Source of the DNA: Neobacillus ginsengisoli
GTDB lineage: Bacteria > Bacillota > Bacilli > Bacillales_B > DSM-18226
Assembly: GCF_030813055.1 (NCBI RefSeq)
Contig: NZ_JAUSTW010000005.1
Span: 124,001 to 188,000 of the forward strand
Direction of reading: 5' to 3'
Length of the DNA stretch: 64,000 bases
Of the stretch, positions 36,391 to 45,879 are shown piece after piece. The position numbers were made by a program, and so were the translations under genes. A model generated the notes under the pieces. The model was not told the DNA's origin, made no database searches, and saw nothing but the letters and a program-made list of their open reading frames with translations. How positions within the stretch are numbered: position 1 is the first letter of the stretch; every line of letters begins with the position of its first letter.

Positions 36391-37311
36391 TTGAGTAAAT
36401 CGATCCAATTTGCTAAATTTTCTGTTTTAGCTTTATTGGGCATGGTACTTTTGGCTGGTTGCGATAAGAGTAAATATATTGTTCTTGACCCAAAAGGACC
36501 TGTCGCCCAGCAAGAATTACATTTAATTATCATTTCGGTAATTTTATGTGCTGTCGTTATTATTCCTGTTTTAGGTATTTTCGTCTATATTGCGATTCGG
36601 TATCGTGATAAACCAGGCAACAAAGCTCCTTATCAACCAGAATGGGCAGATAGCAAAGTGCTGGAAATCATTTGGTGGGGAATTCCTGTTGTTATTATCG
36701 CTATTCTTGGTGTATTCACCGCTAAAACAACTTTGAATTTAACAAAACCACCTGTTACGGATGTTAAACCGATTGTGGTTCAAGTCACATCAATGGATTG
36801 GAAATGGATGTTTACATATCCTGACAAAAAGATTGCCACTGTCAATTATGCTGAGATTCCTGCAGGTGTTCCAGTTCAGTTTATTTTAACTTCTGATGCG
36901 CCGATGAATTCCTTCTGGATTCCGCAATTAGGTGGACAGGAATATACCATGCCTGGTATGTCAATGGGGTTGTGGCTCCAAGCGGATAAAACGGGAGAGT
37001 ATTTTGGCTCGGGTGCCAACTTCACAGGAAAAGGATTTGCACATATGCAATTTAGGGTCAAATCTGTAAGTCAAGCTGATTTCAATAAATGGGCAGATGG
37101 CGTTAAGCAAACCTCCCCTGTTTTAACTAATGATGGATATAAAAAATTAGCCAAACCAAGTACAGAAAAAGAGTTAAGCTTTTCTTCCTATCCAAAGGGT
37201 CTATTTGAAGACATTGTTAATAAAAATGGCGGAAAATATTATCACCACATGAATGGTATGGGTGATGGCAGTATGTCAATGTCCATGCCTGGAATGGATA
37301 TGGGAAAATAA
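36391..37311 (+). CDS. qoxA: Cytochrome aa3 quinol oxidase subunit II
   Basis: The 306-residue lipoprotein (signal ending LAGC) has two helices and an extracytoplasmic cupredoxin domain. The Cys and His ligands of the CuA centre are absent (QLGGQEYTMPGMSMGLWLQA region instead of a CAELCG loop), which marks it as a quinol rather than cytochrome c oxidase. An unusual Met/His-rich C-terminal tail (YYHHMNGMGDGSMSMSMPGM) is added. The start is TTG at 36391 with AAAGGGGAAC upstream; an ATG at 36373 contains that site. It is the first gene of qoxABCD. Confidence 0.92.
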   Translation: MSKSIQFAKFSVLALLGMVLLAGCDKSKYIVLDPKGPVAQQELHLIIISVILCAVVIIPVLGIFVYIAIRYRDKPGNKAPYQPEWADSKVLEIIWWGIPVVIIAILGVFTAKTTLNLTKPPVTDVKPIVVQVTSMDWKWMFTYPDKKIATVNYAEIPAGVPVQFILTSDAPMNSFWIPQLGGQEYTMPGMSMGLWLQADKTGEYFGSGANFTGKGFAHMQFRVKSVSQADFNKWADGVKQTSPVLTNDGYKKLAKPSTEKELSFSSYPKGLFEDIVNKNGGKYYHHMNGMGDGSMSMSMPGMDMGK

Positions 37312-37331
37312 AAAATCAGGAGGAAATTTCT

Positions 37332-39317
37332 ATGGATAAATCGCATTTTTTTGTCACAGGCGATCCAATGATTTATGGTGCCGATGTTTCTATTGTTCTA
37401 GCAATAATTGCGATTGTATTTTCTCTCACCTATTTTAAAAAATGGGGCTATCTTTGGAGAGAATGGATAACAACCGTTGATCATAAAAAAATTGGAATTA
37501 TGTATCTTCTTTCTTCTTTAATAATGCTTTTTCGTGGTGGGGTAGACGCAGTTTTAATGCGACTCCAACTAGCTGTTCCGAATAATCATTTTCTACCGTC
37601 TGAACACTATAATGAAATTTTTACTACGCATGGAACGATTATGATTTTGTTTATGGCTATGCCATTCATGTTTGCTTTATTTAACATGGTTGTACCATTA
37701 CAAATTGGAGCACGAGATGTTGCCTATCCGATGTTAAATGCAGTCAGCTTTTGGTTGTTCTTCATTGGTGCAATGCTCTTTAATATTTCTTTTGTCATCG
37801 GTGGTTCGGCAGATGCAGGATGGCTTTCATATCCGCCTTTATCTGAAAATGCTTTTAGTCCGGGTCCTGGTCAAAACTTCTGGATTTGGGGCATTCAGAT
37901 TTCCGGTATTGGAAGTTTGGCAACAGGAATCAACTTTATTGTGACTATTTTAAAAATGCGCACACCTTCTATGCGTTTAAGAGATATGCCTTTATTTTCT
38001 TGGTCAGTTTTATCATCGTCTATCGCGATTTTAGGAGTATTCCCTATTCTAACTGTTACATTAGCCATGCTAACGATTGACCGTTTACTCGGTGGTCACT
38101 TCTTCACTATGGACGCCGGCGGAAACCCAATGATGTATGTAAATTTGATATGGATGTGGGGTCACCCTGAAGTATATATCGTGGTTTTGCCTGCCTTCGG
38201 AGTTTATTCTGAGGTTGTAGCGACATTCTCTAAAAAACGAATCTTTGGCTATGGCTCGATGGTATTTTCAATGATTGCCATTAGTGTTGTTTCGTATTAC
38301 ACATGGGCACACCACTTCTTTACAATGGGTGCCGGTGCTGATGTAAATATTGTGTTTGCCATTTGTACGATGATTATTGCTATTCCAACAGGTGTTAAAG
38401 TATTTAACTGGATATTTACAATGTTCCGCGGTCGAATTCGTCTAACACAACCAATGCTTTGGTTCTATGCATTTGTTCCTACCTTTCTTGTAGGAGGAGC
38501 AACTGGTGTCATGCTTGCTGCTGCTCCAGCGGACTATCAATATCATAACAGTTATTTCCTTATCGCCCACTTTCACCAAGTATTAATCGGTGGTGTCGTG
38601 TTTGGCTATCTAGCAGGTATGTATTATTGGTTCCCGAAAATTTTCGGCTTTAAATTAAATGATCGGTTAGGAAAATGGGGATTTTGGTTGTGGCAAATTG
38701 GTTTCTATGTATGCTTTATGCCTCAATATGCCCTTGGCTTCATGGGAATGACACGCCGGATTTATACGTATAACCAATCCGCTGGATGGGATATGGGCTG
38801 GGCCCCTCTTAATATGATCTCATCCGTTGGTGCATTTTTAATGGGTATTGGTTTCATCTTCCAAGCATGGCAAATCATTTATAGCCTCAAACACGGTGAA
38901 CGTGATGTAACCGGTGATGCTTGGGATGGTCGAACATTAGAGTGGTCGATTCCATCTCCTCCACCAATTTACAATTTCGCTATTTTACCAACTGTAAAAG
39001 GTCGCGATGCTTGGTGGTATCAAAAAGAAGAAATGAAAAAAGAAGGCTATAAAACAGAACCGATTAAGTATGAACCGATTCATATGCCGAAAAATACAGG
39101 AATTCCTTTCATCATGTCATGCTTCTTCTTTATTGCTGGGTTTGGCTTTACGTTTGAATGGATCTGGATGGGAATTCTCGGTTTAATTGGTGTAGTCGCT
39201 ACATTATTCGCTCGTTCTTTCCAGTACGATACAGATTATTACATTTCGGTTGAAGAAATTGAGCGAACTGAAAAAGCATTAAGGAATTACACTTCAGTTC
39301 AACGAACTGCAAATTAG
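37332..39317 (+). CDS. qoxB: Cytochrome aa3 quinol oxidase subunit I
   Basis: The 661-residue haem-copper oxidase catalytic subunit. Haem a and a3/CuB ligands are visible: FTTHGTIMILF, WGHPEVYIVVLPAFG (His-Tyr cross-link pair), YYTWAHHFFTMGAG (CuB His pair) and LIAHFHQVLIGG (haem a3 and a). About 14-15 helices. It reduces O2 to water while oxidising menaquinol and pumping protons. AGGAGG lies 8 bases before the ATG and the gene starts 20 bases after qoxA. Confidence 0.97.
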   Translation: MDKSHFFVTGDPMIYGADVSIVLAIIAIVFSLTYFKKWGYLWREWITTVDHKKIGIMYLLSSLIMLFRGGVDAVLMRLQLAVPNNHFLPSEHYNEIFTTHGTIMILFMAMPFMFALFNMVVPLQIGARDVAYPMLNAVSFWLFFIGAMLFNISFVIGGSADAGWLSYPPLSENAFSPGPGQNFWIWGIQISGIGSLATGINFIVTILKMRTPSMRLRDMPLFSWSVLSSSIAILGVFPILTVTLAMLTIDRLLGGHFFTMDAGGNPMMYVNLIWMWGHPEVYIVVLPAFGVYSEVVATFSKKRIFGYGSMVFSMIAISVVSYYTWAHHFFTMGAGADVNIVFAICTMIIAIPTGVKVFNWIFTMFRGRIRLTQPMLWFYAFVPTFLVGGATGVMLAAAPADYQYHNSYFLIAHFHQVLIGGVVFGYLAGMYYWFPKIFGFKLNDRLGKWGFWLWQIGFYVCFMPQYALGFMGMTRRIYTYNQSAGWDMGWAPLNMISSVGAFLMGIGFIFQAWQIIYSLKHGERDVTGDAWDGRTLEWSIPSPPPIYNFAILPTVKGRDAWWYQKEEMKKEGYKTEPIKYEPIHMPKNTGIPFIMSCFFFIAGFGFTFEWIWMGILGLIGVVATLFARSFQYDTDYYISVEEIERTEKALRNYTSVQRTAN

Positions 39318-39329
39318 GAGGTTGTAAAC

Positions 39330-39935
39330 ATGCAACAAAGCGTTTCTGCTCATGTTTCTGACCACGATCATGGTCATGTTGACCAGGAAGGGTTAAAAGT
39401 TTTAGGTTTTTGGATTTTCCTTGTAACAGACTGTCTATTATTTGCTACTTTTTTTGCTGCCTATGCTGTTTTGCACACTCATACAAATGGCGGGTTTACA
39501 GCTAAGGATTTCGATATCCCTGGTTTTATCATCGAAACTTTCATTCTATTAATAAGTTCCTTTACGAGCGGTTTAGCTGTTTTAGCAATGCATAAAGGAA
39601 ACAAAAAAGCACTAATTAGCTGGTTGGTTGTCACTGTTGCTCTAGGTGCAACATTTGTAGGACTTGAAATCAATGAGTTTACCCATATGGTTGCTGAAGG
39701 AGCTACCATTTCAAAGAGTGCTTTTCTAACCTCCTTCTTCTCTCTTGTTGGCACACACGGTATTCACGTTACGTTTGGGATATTTTGGATGATTGGGTTA
39801 ATTTTTCAACTTTCTCGTAAAGGGATTACTCCTGTGACGAAACGAAAAATTTCAATTATTAGTCTGTACTGGCACTTTTTAGATGCTGTTTGGATCTTTA
39901 TCTTTACGGTTGTTTATTTGATGGGGGTGATGTAA
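39330..39935 (+). CDS. qoxC: Cytochrome aa3 quinol oxidase subunit III
   Basis: The 201-residue, five-helix subunit III has the family pattern GFWIFLVTDCLLFATFFAAY near the N-terminus and SLVGTHGIHVTFGIFWM, then YWHFLDAVWIFIFTVVYL at the end. It stabilises subunit I in the membrane. A His-rich soluble N-terminus (HVSDHDHGHVDQ) precedes helix 1. AGGAGG is upstream; the stop is directly followed by the qoxD start. Confidence 0.95.
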   Translation: MQQSVSAHVSDHDHGHVDQEGLKVLGFWIFLVTDCLLFATFFAAYAVLHTHTNGGFTAKDFDIPGFIIETFILLISSFTSGLAVLAMHKGNKKALISWLVVTVALGATFVGLEINEFTHMVAEGATISKSAFLTSFFSLVGTHGIHVTFGIFWMIGLIFQLSRKGITPVTKRKISIISLYWHFLDAVWIFIFTVVYLMGVM

Positions 39936-40241
39936 ATGTCAAATCATGAACATACCGGATCGATAAAAGCTTATATCATCGGGTTCATTCTTTCGATTGT
40001 TTTGACGATCATCCCACTTGTACTTGTCTTAGAACATTTGTTAGCAAAATCTGCTCTCGTGGTCAGTATTTTGCTTGCAGCTGTATTGCAATTTGTAATT
40101 CAATTGTTCTTCTTTATGCATATCCGTGATGGAGAAGGACCAAGATACAATGTCATGGCATTGATTTTGGGTCTAGTATTCGTTGTAACGATTGTAGCCG
40201 GAGCAATGTGGATTATGTCGTTTAATTCTCAAGTTCAATAA
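39936..40241 (+). CDS. qoxD: Cytochrome aa3 quinol oxidase subunit IV
   Basis: The 101-residue, three-helix small subunit of the quinol oxidase: GFILSIVLTIIPLVLV, a second helix and QLFFFMHIRDGEGPRYNV, characteristic of subunit IV. The ATG abuts the qoxC stop and its Shine-Dalgarno (GGGGGTGATG) lies within qoxC. It is needed for assembly. Confidence 0.93.
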   Translation: MSNHEHTGSIKAYIIGFILSIVLTIIPLVLVLEHLLAKSALVVSILLAAVLQFVIQLFFFMHIRDGEGPRYNVMALILGLVFVVTIVAGAMWIMSFNSQVQ

Positions 40242-40251
40242 AATAAGAAGA

Positions 40252-40375
40252 ACTCCAGTGTCCGTTTTGCGGAGCTGGAGCTAGACAGTTATCGAAGTAA
40301 AGATAGAAATTCTGATAATACAAAAAATAGCTCAAGCGCCCAGCGAAGGACTTTAATCGCTGGGCGTTAGAGTTA
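40252..40375. repeat. Dispersed intergenic repeat with two stable hairpins
   Basis: The first half forms ctccag..tccg/cgga..ctggag (40252-40280) and the second cgcccagcga/tcgctgggcg (40337-40367). The composition (gctggagctagac, aagcgcccagcg) matches the Bacillus/Neobacillus repeat family also at 1547 and 50885. It lies between qoxD and ctaB and may partly terminate or stabilise the transcript. Confidence 0.6.
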
Positions 40376-40397
40376 GACAAAAAGGAGTGAGGGGTCA

Positions 40398-41312
40398 ATG
40401 TCAGTTTTAAATGAAATTCGTCAGGAATCGCCCTCTCGAATGCATCTATGGACTCAGGCTATTTCTGCATACATAGAAGTAACGAAACCAAAAATATTGA
40501 TCATGTTAACTTTTACTTCGCTTTGTGCAGCAATAGTAGCCCAAAGAGGAGTTCCTTCTATTTCTGTGATAATTGCTATGCTTTTAAGTGCTTCTCTTTC
40601 CGCCGGCGGCTCAGCGGCCATTAACATGTGGTATGATCGAGACATAGACGTAATGATGGAACGGACAGCAAAACGTCCTATTCCTGCCGGGTTGATTACT
40701 CACCCATCTGTTTTTCGCTTTGGTATCTTTTTAGGAATTTTATCTGTGGTTGTTGCGTTTGTCTTTGTGAATCCTCTCACAGCTTTATTAAATGCTGTTG
40801 GGTATGTTTATTATGCTGTTGTTTACACCATGTGGCTAAAACGGCGGACACCTCAAAATATTGTCATCGGAGGCGGAGCCGGAGCGTTTCCCATTTTGAT
40901 TGGCTGGGCATCCGTAACAGACAGTCTGAACATTACGGTATGGTTAATGTTTTTGATTATCTTCCTATGGACTCCTCCCCATTCTTGGGCACTTGCTTTA
41001 TATAAAAATGAGGAATACACAAAAGCAGGGATTCCAATGATGCCAGTGGTAAAAGGCCCTCGTTCAACAAAAATTCAAAGTCTATTTTATATGGCTCTTT
41101 TATTTATTTGTTCCTTAGTCTTATTTGTAAGCGGGAACTTTAATTATTTTTATCTTGCCGGTGCCATCATTTTTAATAGCTTTCTTCTTTATTGCACATG
41201 GAAAATGTGGAAAGAGGATGACCATCAATTTATCTGGGCAAAACGCACATTTATTTGCTCATTATTCTATATTTTAGGGATGTTTTCGACCATGGTAATC
41301 GGAATCTTTTAG
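40398..41312 (+). CDS. ctaB: Protohaem IX farnesyltransferase (haem O synthase)
   Basis: The 304-residue UbiA-family prenyltransferase adds a farnesyl group to haem B, giving haem O. The first aspartate-rich motif is NMWYDRDIDVMMERTAKRP, with nine hydrophobic segments. It provides haem for the quinol oxidase encoded upstream and hands haem O to CtaA encoded 10 bases downstream. The ATG has GGAGTGAGGGG upstream. Confidence 0.96.
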   Translation: MSVLNEIRQESPSRMHLWTQAISAYIEVTKPKILIMLTFTSLCAAIVAQRGVPSISVIIAMLLSASLSAGGSAAINMWYDRDIDVMMERTAKRPIPAGLITHPSVFRFGIFLGILSVVVAFVFVNPLTALLNAVGYVYYAVVYTMWLKRRTPQNIVIGGGAGAFPILIGWASVTDSLNITVWLMFLIIFLWTPPHSWALALYKNEEYTKAGIPMMPVVKGPRSTKIQSLFYMALLFICSLVLFVSGNFNYFYLAGAIIFNSFLLYCTWKMWKEDDHQFIWAKRTFICSLFYILGMFSTMVIGIF

Positions 41313-41322
41313 GAGGTGTGTA

Positions 41323-42195
41323 ATGATGCGCTATTTTTGGCTCTCTATTATTGCGGCTGCAACACTATTTTTGGTGAATATTATTGGGTTTGTTGATACC
41401 ATGACCCATTCGGCAATGGGGTGTGGACGTGGATATCCTCTATGTAACGGAAGTCTCTTTCCTACCTTTTCAGACTATCATTCTGTTATCGAATACACCC
41501 ACCGAGTGGTTGTTGGCCTGGCGAGTATTTTATTATTCGTTGTTTCGGCCGTCGCTTGGTTTCGTTACAGATCACGTAAGATTAAATGGCTGGTTCTTTT
41601 TGCTATTTTAGGAATCCTTGGGGAATCGACCTTAGGTGCATTGACAGTTATGATTTCTCTTTCTTCGATGCTTCTGGCGGCTCATCTTGGCATTGCCCTC
41701 ATATCATTCTCTGCTTTAGTGAATATTGCTTATGTTATTTATCTGGAAGAAAGGGACATTCATCATTTAGGAAAGATGCCATCTTCTTTTAGAATTCTTT
41801 CATGGTTTACTTTTTTATTTTTATATGCAGCCATTTATTTTGGAGGATATGTGGCCAAAACTGGTTCGGGTGAAGCCTTTCGCGGTTTTCCCATTCCAAC
41901 TGAAAACTACGCAGCAGTCGGAAATGCCTTTTGGATCGACGTGATTCATCGATTGTTTGCACTCGGTTTAATCATTTTATTTTTCTTACTGATAAGGATG
42001 GCCAAAAAATATCGCCAAGTTCGACCAAACATCTATCGCTTTAGTCTCATTAGTTTTTTATTCATTCTCCTGCAAGGATTAAGTGGCGCTCTTTTGATTT
42101 ATACTCATTTGAGTTTGGGAGCAGTCCTCATTCATGTTTCCATTTTGTCCCTTCTTGTTGGAATACACAGTATTATTTGCTTTCAAAGTAGTTAA
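41323..42195 (+). CDS. ctaA: Haem A synthase
   Basis: The 290-residue, eight-helix COX15/CtaA protein oxidises the methyl group of haem O to the formyl of haem A. The extracellular Cys pair CGRGYPLC, the EYTHR motif with catalytic Glu and haem ligand His, and further His in AAHLG, DVIHRLF and LIHVS are all present. AGGAGG precedes the start. It ends the qoxABCD-ctaBA unit at a strong terminator. Confidence 0.95.
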   Translation: MMRYFWLSIIAAATLFLVNIIGFVDTMTHSAMGCGRGYPLCNGSLFPTFSDYHSVIEYTHRVVVGLASILLFVVSAVAWFRYRSRKIKWLVLFAILGILGESTLGALTVMISLSSMLLAAHLGIALISFSALVNIAYVIYLEERDIHHLGKMPSSFRILSWFTFLFLYAAIYFGGYVAKTGSGEAFRGFPIPTENYAAVGNAFWIDVIHRLFALGLIILFFLLIRMAKKYRQVRPNIYRFSLISFLFILLQGLSGALLIYTHLSLGAVLIHVSILSLLVGIHSIICFQSS

Positions 42196-42232
42196 AAAAA
42201 TCCTAAATTCAAAGTTTAGGATTTTTTTTTAT
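42195..42232 (+). terminator. Intrinsic terminator of qox-cta unit
   Basis: aaaatcctaaatt ... agtttaggatttttttt with a nine-T run. Confidence 0.85.
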
Positions 42233-42330
42233 CATTTCCTGAATGAAGACTCCCTCTTTCGGAAAGTTGTCTATAGGAAACTTTAAATTGCAAATATTTT
42301 GTTTTGTCGGAAGTATTTTTTTAAAAAAGT

Positions 42331-42358
42331 TTGACAATTTTGTGACAATTGGTAGAAT
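42331..42358 (+). promoter_or_regulatory. Sigma-A promoter
   Basis: TTGACA at 42331 and TAGAAT at 42353, spacing 16. It precedes the small membrane protein gene at 42382, leaving a leader of only about 15 bases. Confidence 0.7.
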
Positions 42359-42381
42359 ATTCAGTAAAGGAGATGATGACC

Positions 42382-42642
42382 ATGCAATATAAATATTTAA
42401 AGATATTTAAAGCGTCTATTTATGGGGTAGGTTTAGGTATCATCATTTTTTTTACAAGCTTTTTTGTAAGCGCTGCCAATGGAGGCTATTTTTATACCGC
42501 AACAGGTATAGGCGTTGTCATTGCTTCTTTAATTACCTTAATGTTTGGAATGTGTTTAAGCTTAATGGATGAAGTAACGGATGCGGAGAATAAGAATAAG
42601 GAAACGAAATTAAACTTAGTTCCAAAAAGAACCTTTCGATAA
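42382..42642 (+). CDS. Small membrane protein (86 aa)
   Basis: Two hydrophobic helices (SIYGVGLGIIIFFTSFFVSA and TATGIGVVIASLITLMFG) and a polar C-terminal tail make up the 86-residue protein. Of several in-frame ATGs I choose 42382, 9 bases after AAAGGAG. It is a single gene with its own promoter and a terminator at 42663 shared with the convergent efflux operon. The family is not recognised. Confidence 0.6.
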   Translation: MQYKYLKIFKASIYGVGLGIIIFFTSFFVSAANGGYFYTATGIGVVIASLITLMFGMCLSLMDEVTDAENKNKETKLNLVPKRTFR

Positions 42643-42662
42643 GCAGTTTTGTCACTCATATG

Positions 42663-42699
42663 AACTCTACCCTCATCATAATAAATGAGAGTAGAGTTT
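42663..42699. terminator. Bidirectional terminator
   Basis: aactctaccctcat / atgagagtagagtt followed by tttttt; ends both convergent transcripts. Confidence 0.85.
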
Positions 42700-42705
42700 T
42701 TTTTG

Positions 42706-43356
42706 CTATTTGTGTATCCGAACACTTACGTTCATACCTGGCTCAAGGCCTGCTGGTATACCTTTCAGTTCAATTGTAACCGGTATGACTTGAGTAACCT
42801 TAGTAAAATTGGCATTCGTACTTGATGAAGGAATCAAAGAAAATGTTGAAGCTGTAGCCTGACCAATGAAATTTACAGTGCCTGTAACAGTAGTATCAGG
42901 GAATGCATCTACGTATACGTCAACAGTATTTCCAACTTTTACGTCCTGAATCTTGGTTTCGTCAATGTTTGCAGTCACATAGAGTTTATTCATATCGTAG
43001 GCATAAGCCAGTGGTGTACCCGGTGCAACATATTCATTCGTCGTTGCATTGTTTTGAACGATGGTCCCGTCCTGTGGTATCGGTATATTAATGTTTTTAG
43101 ACGTATTCCCATTGGATAGTTGAACTTGACCAACTGTATCCCCTGAATTGAATTTTGTGCCAGCTGAACCATTCCAGGAAACAAGCTTACCTGCTTCCGG
43201 CGCTGCAATGACTAGTTGCTGTCCCGTGACCTGGGCATTATCCGTCTTTAAGTATAGTGAAGATTGATTATAAAAGTAGTAGCCTGCAAATCCAGCGATA
43301 ACAACAATCAGAATGATTACAACATTAAAGAGTATCAACCGTTTAGTTTCTTTCAT
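42706..43356 (-). CDS. HlyD/EmrA-family membrane fusion protein
   Basis: The 216-residue adaptor has an N-terminal helix (LFNVVIILIVVIAGFAGYYF) and a short HlyD-type barrel-sandwich domain: an N-half QLVIAAPEAGKLVSWN and a matching C-half IPQDGTIVQNNAT with almost no coiled coil between them. This is the short EmrA type of Gram-positives. It works with the DHA2 pump encoded 71 bases upstream. A second beta-barrel domain (LYVTANIDETKIQDVKVGN) follows. Confidence 0.88.
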   Translation of the reverse strand: MKETKRLILFNVVIILIVVIAGFAGYYFYNQSSLYLKTDNAQVTGQQLVIAAPEAGKLVSWNGSAGTKFNSGDTVGQVQLSNGNTSKNINIPIPQDGTIVQNNATTNEYVAPGTPLAYAYDMNKLYVTANIDETKIQDVKVGNTVDVYVDAFPDTTVTGTVNFIGQATASTFSLIPSSSTNANFTKVTQVIPVTIELKGIPAGLEPGMNVSVRIHK

Positions 43357-43427
43357 AATTAGTCACTCCCTATGGTTTTCACTTAAATTAATAAGTGTGA
43401 TCTCCTTCAATATTTGGTATCAATGAT

Positions 43428-45008
43428 CTAATCTATTACCGCAGCTCTTGTCTTTTTAGACTCCTCTATCTCCTCCTTTTTTCTTTTATAAAATAGGACA
43501 AGAATGACACCTACCACTGTTAAAATGGCTGCTACCATAAATGCCTCGTTCATACCTGCAACAATTGCCCTTTGTTGGATCATTCCATTCATCATAGTTA
43601 GGGCTGTCTGTTTAGATTTGGAAACCGACATACCGTGAGACTGTAATAATTGTTGAATCTTCATGAAATAATGACCAGATTGGGAGGTCGGTGTTACTTG
43701 CCATAAAACTTGCGAAGCATGTATTTTTGATTGAGTGATCATGTAGGTCGTGAGGATTGCAGTGCCAAATGAGGACGCAACTTGCCGCATTGTGTTGTTC
43801 ATAGCCGTACCTTGACTGGTCAATTCAAATGGAATCGCGTTCATACCGGCTGTCATGATAGGCATCATGGCAACGGATATTCCAACACTACGCATAATAT
43901 ATAGCCATTGGATAGTTGATGAACTTGTATCCAATCCTAGATTGGTAAATCCCAGTGTGGCCAGTGTAACAATAACGAGTCCAATGATACCTAACGGGCG
44001 TGCTCCAATCCGGTCAAATAATCGGCCGCTGATTGGCATAATGACCGCCGAGGCTAAAGCAGCAGGTGTCATAAAAAGTCCTGTACGTATAGCCGTAAAT
44101 CCCCGGATATTTTGAAGATAGATCGGAAGGAAAAAAATCCCCACAAACATCGAAATACTCATAATCGAAATAAGGATGAGGCTCATATTAAACTGGTAGC
44201 TTTTAAACACCTGCAATTTAATCATCGGATTCTTTACCTTTAGTTCAACGATGACCAAGATGACTAAACAAACTACACCAACAAAAAGCAATGATTCAAC
44301 TTCTGTCGAACCCCACCCATTGGAAGATACTTGGTTGAACCCGTACAATAGGCTTCCGAAACCGATAACCGTGAAGATAAAGCCCAAAATATCAAACTTG
44401 CCTTTCGCCTCGTGTGGAAATTCGTGCATCATAAGCGCTCCAAGAATCACTGCTCCAATACCGATTGGAACATTAATGTAGAAAATGAAACGCCAAGACC
44501 AATATTCCACCAAATAGCCACTCAGTGCAGGACCAAAGGCAGGTGCCGCCATCATGGCAATACCAAAGAGGCCCATTACTGTCCCCCGTCGTTCAGGTGG
44601 GTATATACGAAAGATCATCGCCATAGCAACTGGCTGCATCAAAGCCCCTCCAATGGCTTGAACGATTCGAAATAAAATTATTGAGTCCAGATTCCATGCA
44701 ACTCCGCATAGTGCTGATCCAATAGTGAAGGTGATTAAGGCAAACAGAAAGAGCTTTTTTGCTCCAAATTTATCGGTCAGCCACCCGGAAATTGGAATTA
44801 GCATCCCAAGTACGAGCATGTAGGCTGTCACAACCCACTGAATTTGATCAGTACTAGCGTTCAGCGCTGTCTCCATTTTGGGGATCGCCACATTGACTAC
44901 ACTTGTGTCCAAAATAGCCATAAACACTCCGAGAATAATGAGTGTCATTTGTATAGCAGGGGATTTTATCCGCTCTAATTCATAGATTGAGTCTGGTGTT
45001 TGATTCAT
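43428..45008 (-). CDS. DHA2-family MFS multidrug pump (EmrB/QacA type)
   Basis: The 526-residue, 14-helix drug:H+ antiporter has the DHA2 start motif LDTSVVNVAIPKM and motif A as SGWLTDKFGAKKLF. It would export lipophilic compounds, with the adjacent HlyD-type protein. The gene lies between its TetR regulator (upstream) and the adaptor (downstream), all leftward and probably one operon. The C-terminal loop before the last helix (STSQSGHYFMKIQQLLQSHG) is extracellular. The substrate is unknown. Confidence 0.92.
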   Translation of the reverse strand: MNQTPDSIYELERIKSPAIQMTLIILGVFMAILDTSVVNVAIPKMETALNASTDQIQWVVTAYMLVLGMLIPISGWLTDKFGAKKLFLFALITFTIGSALCGVAWNLDSIILFRIVQAIGGALMQPVAMAMIFRIYPPERRGTVMGLFGIAMMAAPAFGPALSGYLVEYWSWRFIFYINVPIGIGAVILGALMMHEFPHEAKGKFDILGFIFTVIGFGSLLYGFNQVSSNGWGSTEVESLLFVGVVCLVILVIVELKVKNPMIKLQVFKSYQFNMSLILISIMSISMFVGIFFLPIYLQNIRGFTAIRTGLFMTPAALASAVIMPISGRLFDRIGARPLGIIGLVIVTLATLGFTNLGLDTSSSTIQWLYIMRSVGISVAMMPIMTAGMNAIPFELTSQGTAMNNTMRQVASSFGTAILTTYMITQSKIHASQVLWQVTPTSQSGHYFMKIQQLLQSHGMSVSKSKQTALTMMNGMIQQRAIVAGMNEAFMVAAILTVVGVILVLFYKRKKEEIEESKKTRAAVID

Positions 45009-45099
45009 GCTCTGTCACCTCCATCGTTAAAATCAATTTAAGCAAAAATAGAGCATTAGATTGAGTAATTACTTGATAGTTTTTAACATATATTTTCGT

Positions 45100-45840
45100 T
45101 TACTTCGTGCATACCTCTGAAAAATGAGTGGTTTGATTAGTACTCACACCATAAAGAAGAATATCGATCATACGGCGAATTTCTACTTCATCATCCTGTT
45201 GATCATAATTTTCTGAAAACAACTTCAGTTGCTTAAATGTTGCATGTGCAAAAATCATCCCCATAAAAACCTTCATTGTTGCCAGGCTATCCACTTTACG
45301 AAAAGTCCCGCGCTCGACTTCTGAATCGAAAATCGTTTGAGTTGCCTCAACTACAACAGGAAGTATCTTTTCCCGAATGGATTCGAACAACTCTGGGTGA
45401 AACATCGTTTCGGCAAACACAGTTTTTACCAAGCCACGATGTTCTTCTATGAGTTTTACCCGATCTAGCGCAAGATTAGCTAGGCCCTCCTCAACCCCTA
45501 TCTCTGGTCGTGAAGTCAGGAATGAATCGATACCATTGAGGATGAAAGGACGAGTAACTAGCTGAAAAAATGGAAGCAATAAAGCTTGCAGCAAGTCGTT
45601 TTTCGTCTTGAAATAGTTGAAAATGGTTCCTTCTGACACGCAGGCTTCTTTAGCGATTTCACTTGTTCGACCTGCAGAAAACCCCTTTTCAGAGAACACC
45701 CGGATCGCTGCCTCAATAATTTCCCAGTGTTTTTTGGAAAAGTTCATTTCACTGCTAAGTTCATCCTTTATTTCAGAAAAAGAAAATTGTATGCTCTTAA
45801 AATCCACATGTAAAAACGGATTTCCTTCCACTTTGGACAT
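45100..45840 (-). CDS. TetR-family transcriptional regulator of the efflux operon
   Basis: The 246-residue repressor has a TetR helix-turn-helix after an unusual 45-residue N-terminal extension: AAIRVFSEKGFSAGRTSEIA followed by SEGTIFNYFKTKNDLL. The C-terminal domain should bind the inducing drug. The ATG at 45840 is chosen because AAGGGAGAG precedes it; a TTG at 45873 lies inside the operator. An inverted repeat at 45858-45879 is the likely binding site, so it would control itself and the two pump genes downstream. Confidence 0.88.
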   Translation of the reverse strand: MSKVEGNPFLHVDFKSIQFSFSEIKDELSSEMNFSKKHWEIIEAAIRVFSEKGFSAGRTSEIAKEACVSEGTIFNYFKTKNDLLQALLLPFFQLVTRPFILNGIDSFLTSRPEIGVEEGLANLALDRVKLIEEHRGLVKTVFAETMFHPELFESIREKILPVVVEATQTIFDSEVERGTFRKVDSLATMKVFMGMIFAHATFKQLKLFSENYDQQDDEVEIRRMIDILLYGVSTNQTTHFSEVCTK

Positions 45841-45857
45841 TTTAAGTCTCTCCCTTC

Positions 45858-45879
45858 TTGATTGAGTACTCACTCAAAT
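45858..45879 (-). promoter_or_regulatory. Likely TetR operator
   Basis: TTGAGTGAGTACTCAATCA is an almost perfect palindrome centred on TGAGTACTCA, located just 5' of the regulator start. Confidence 0.65.
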
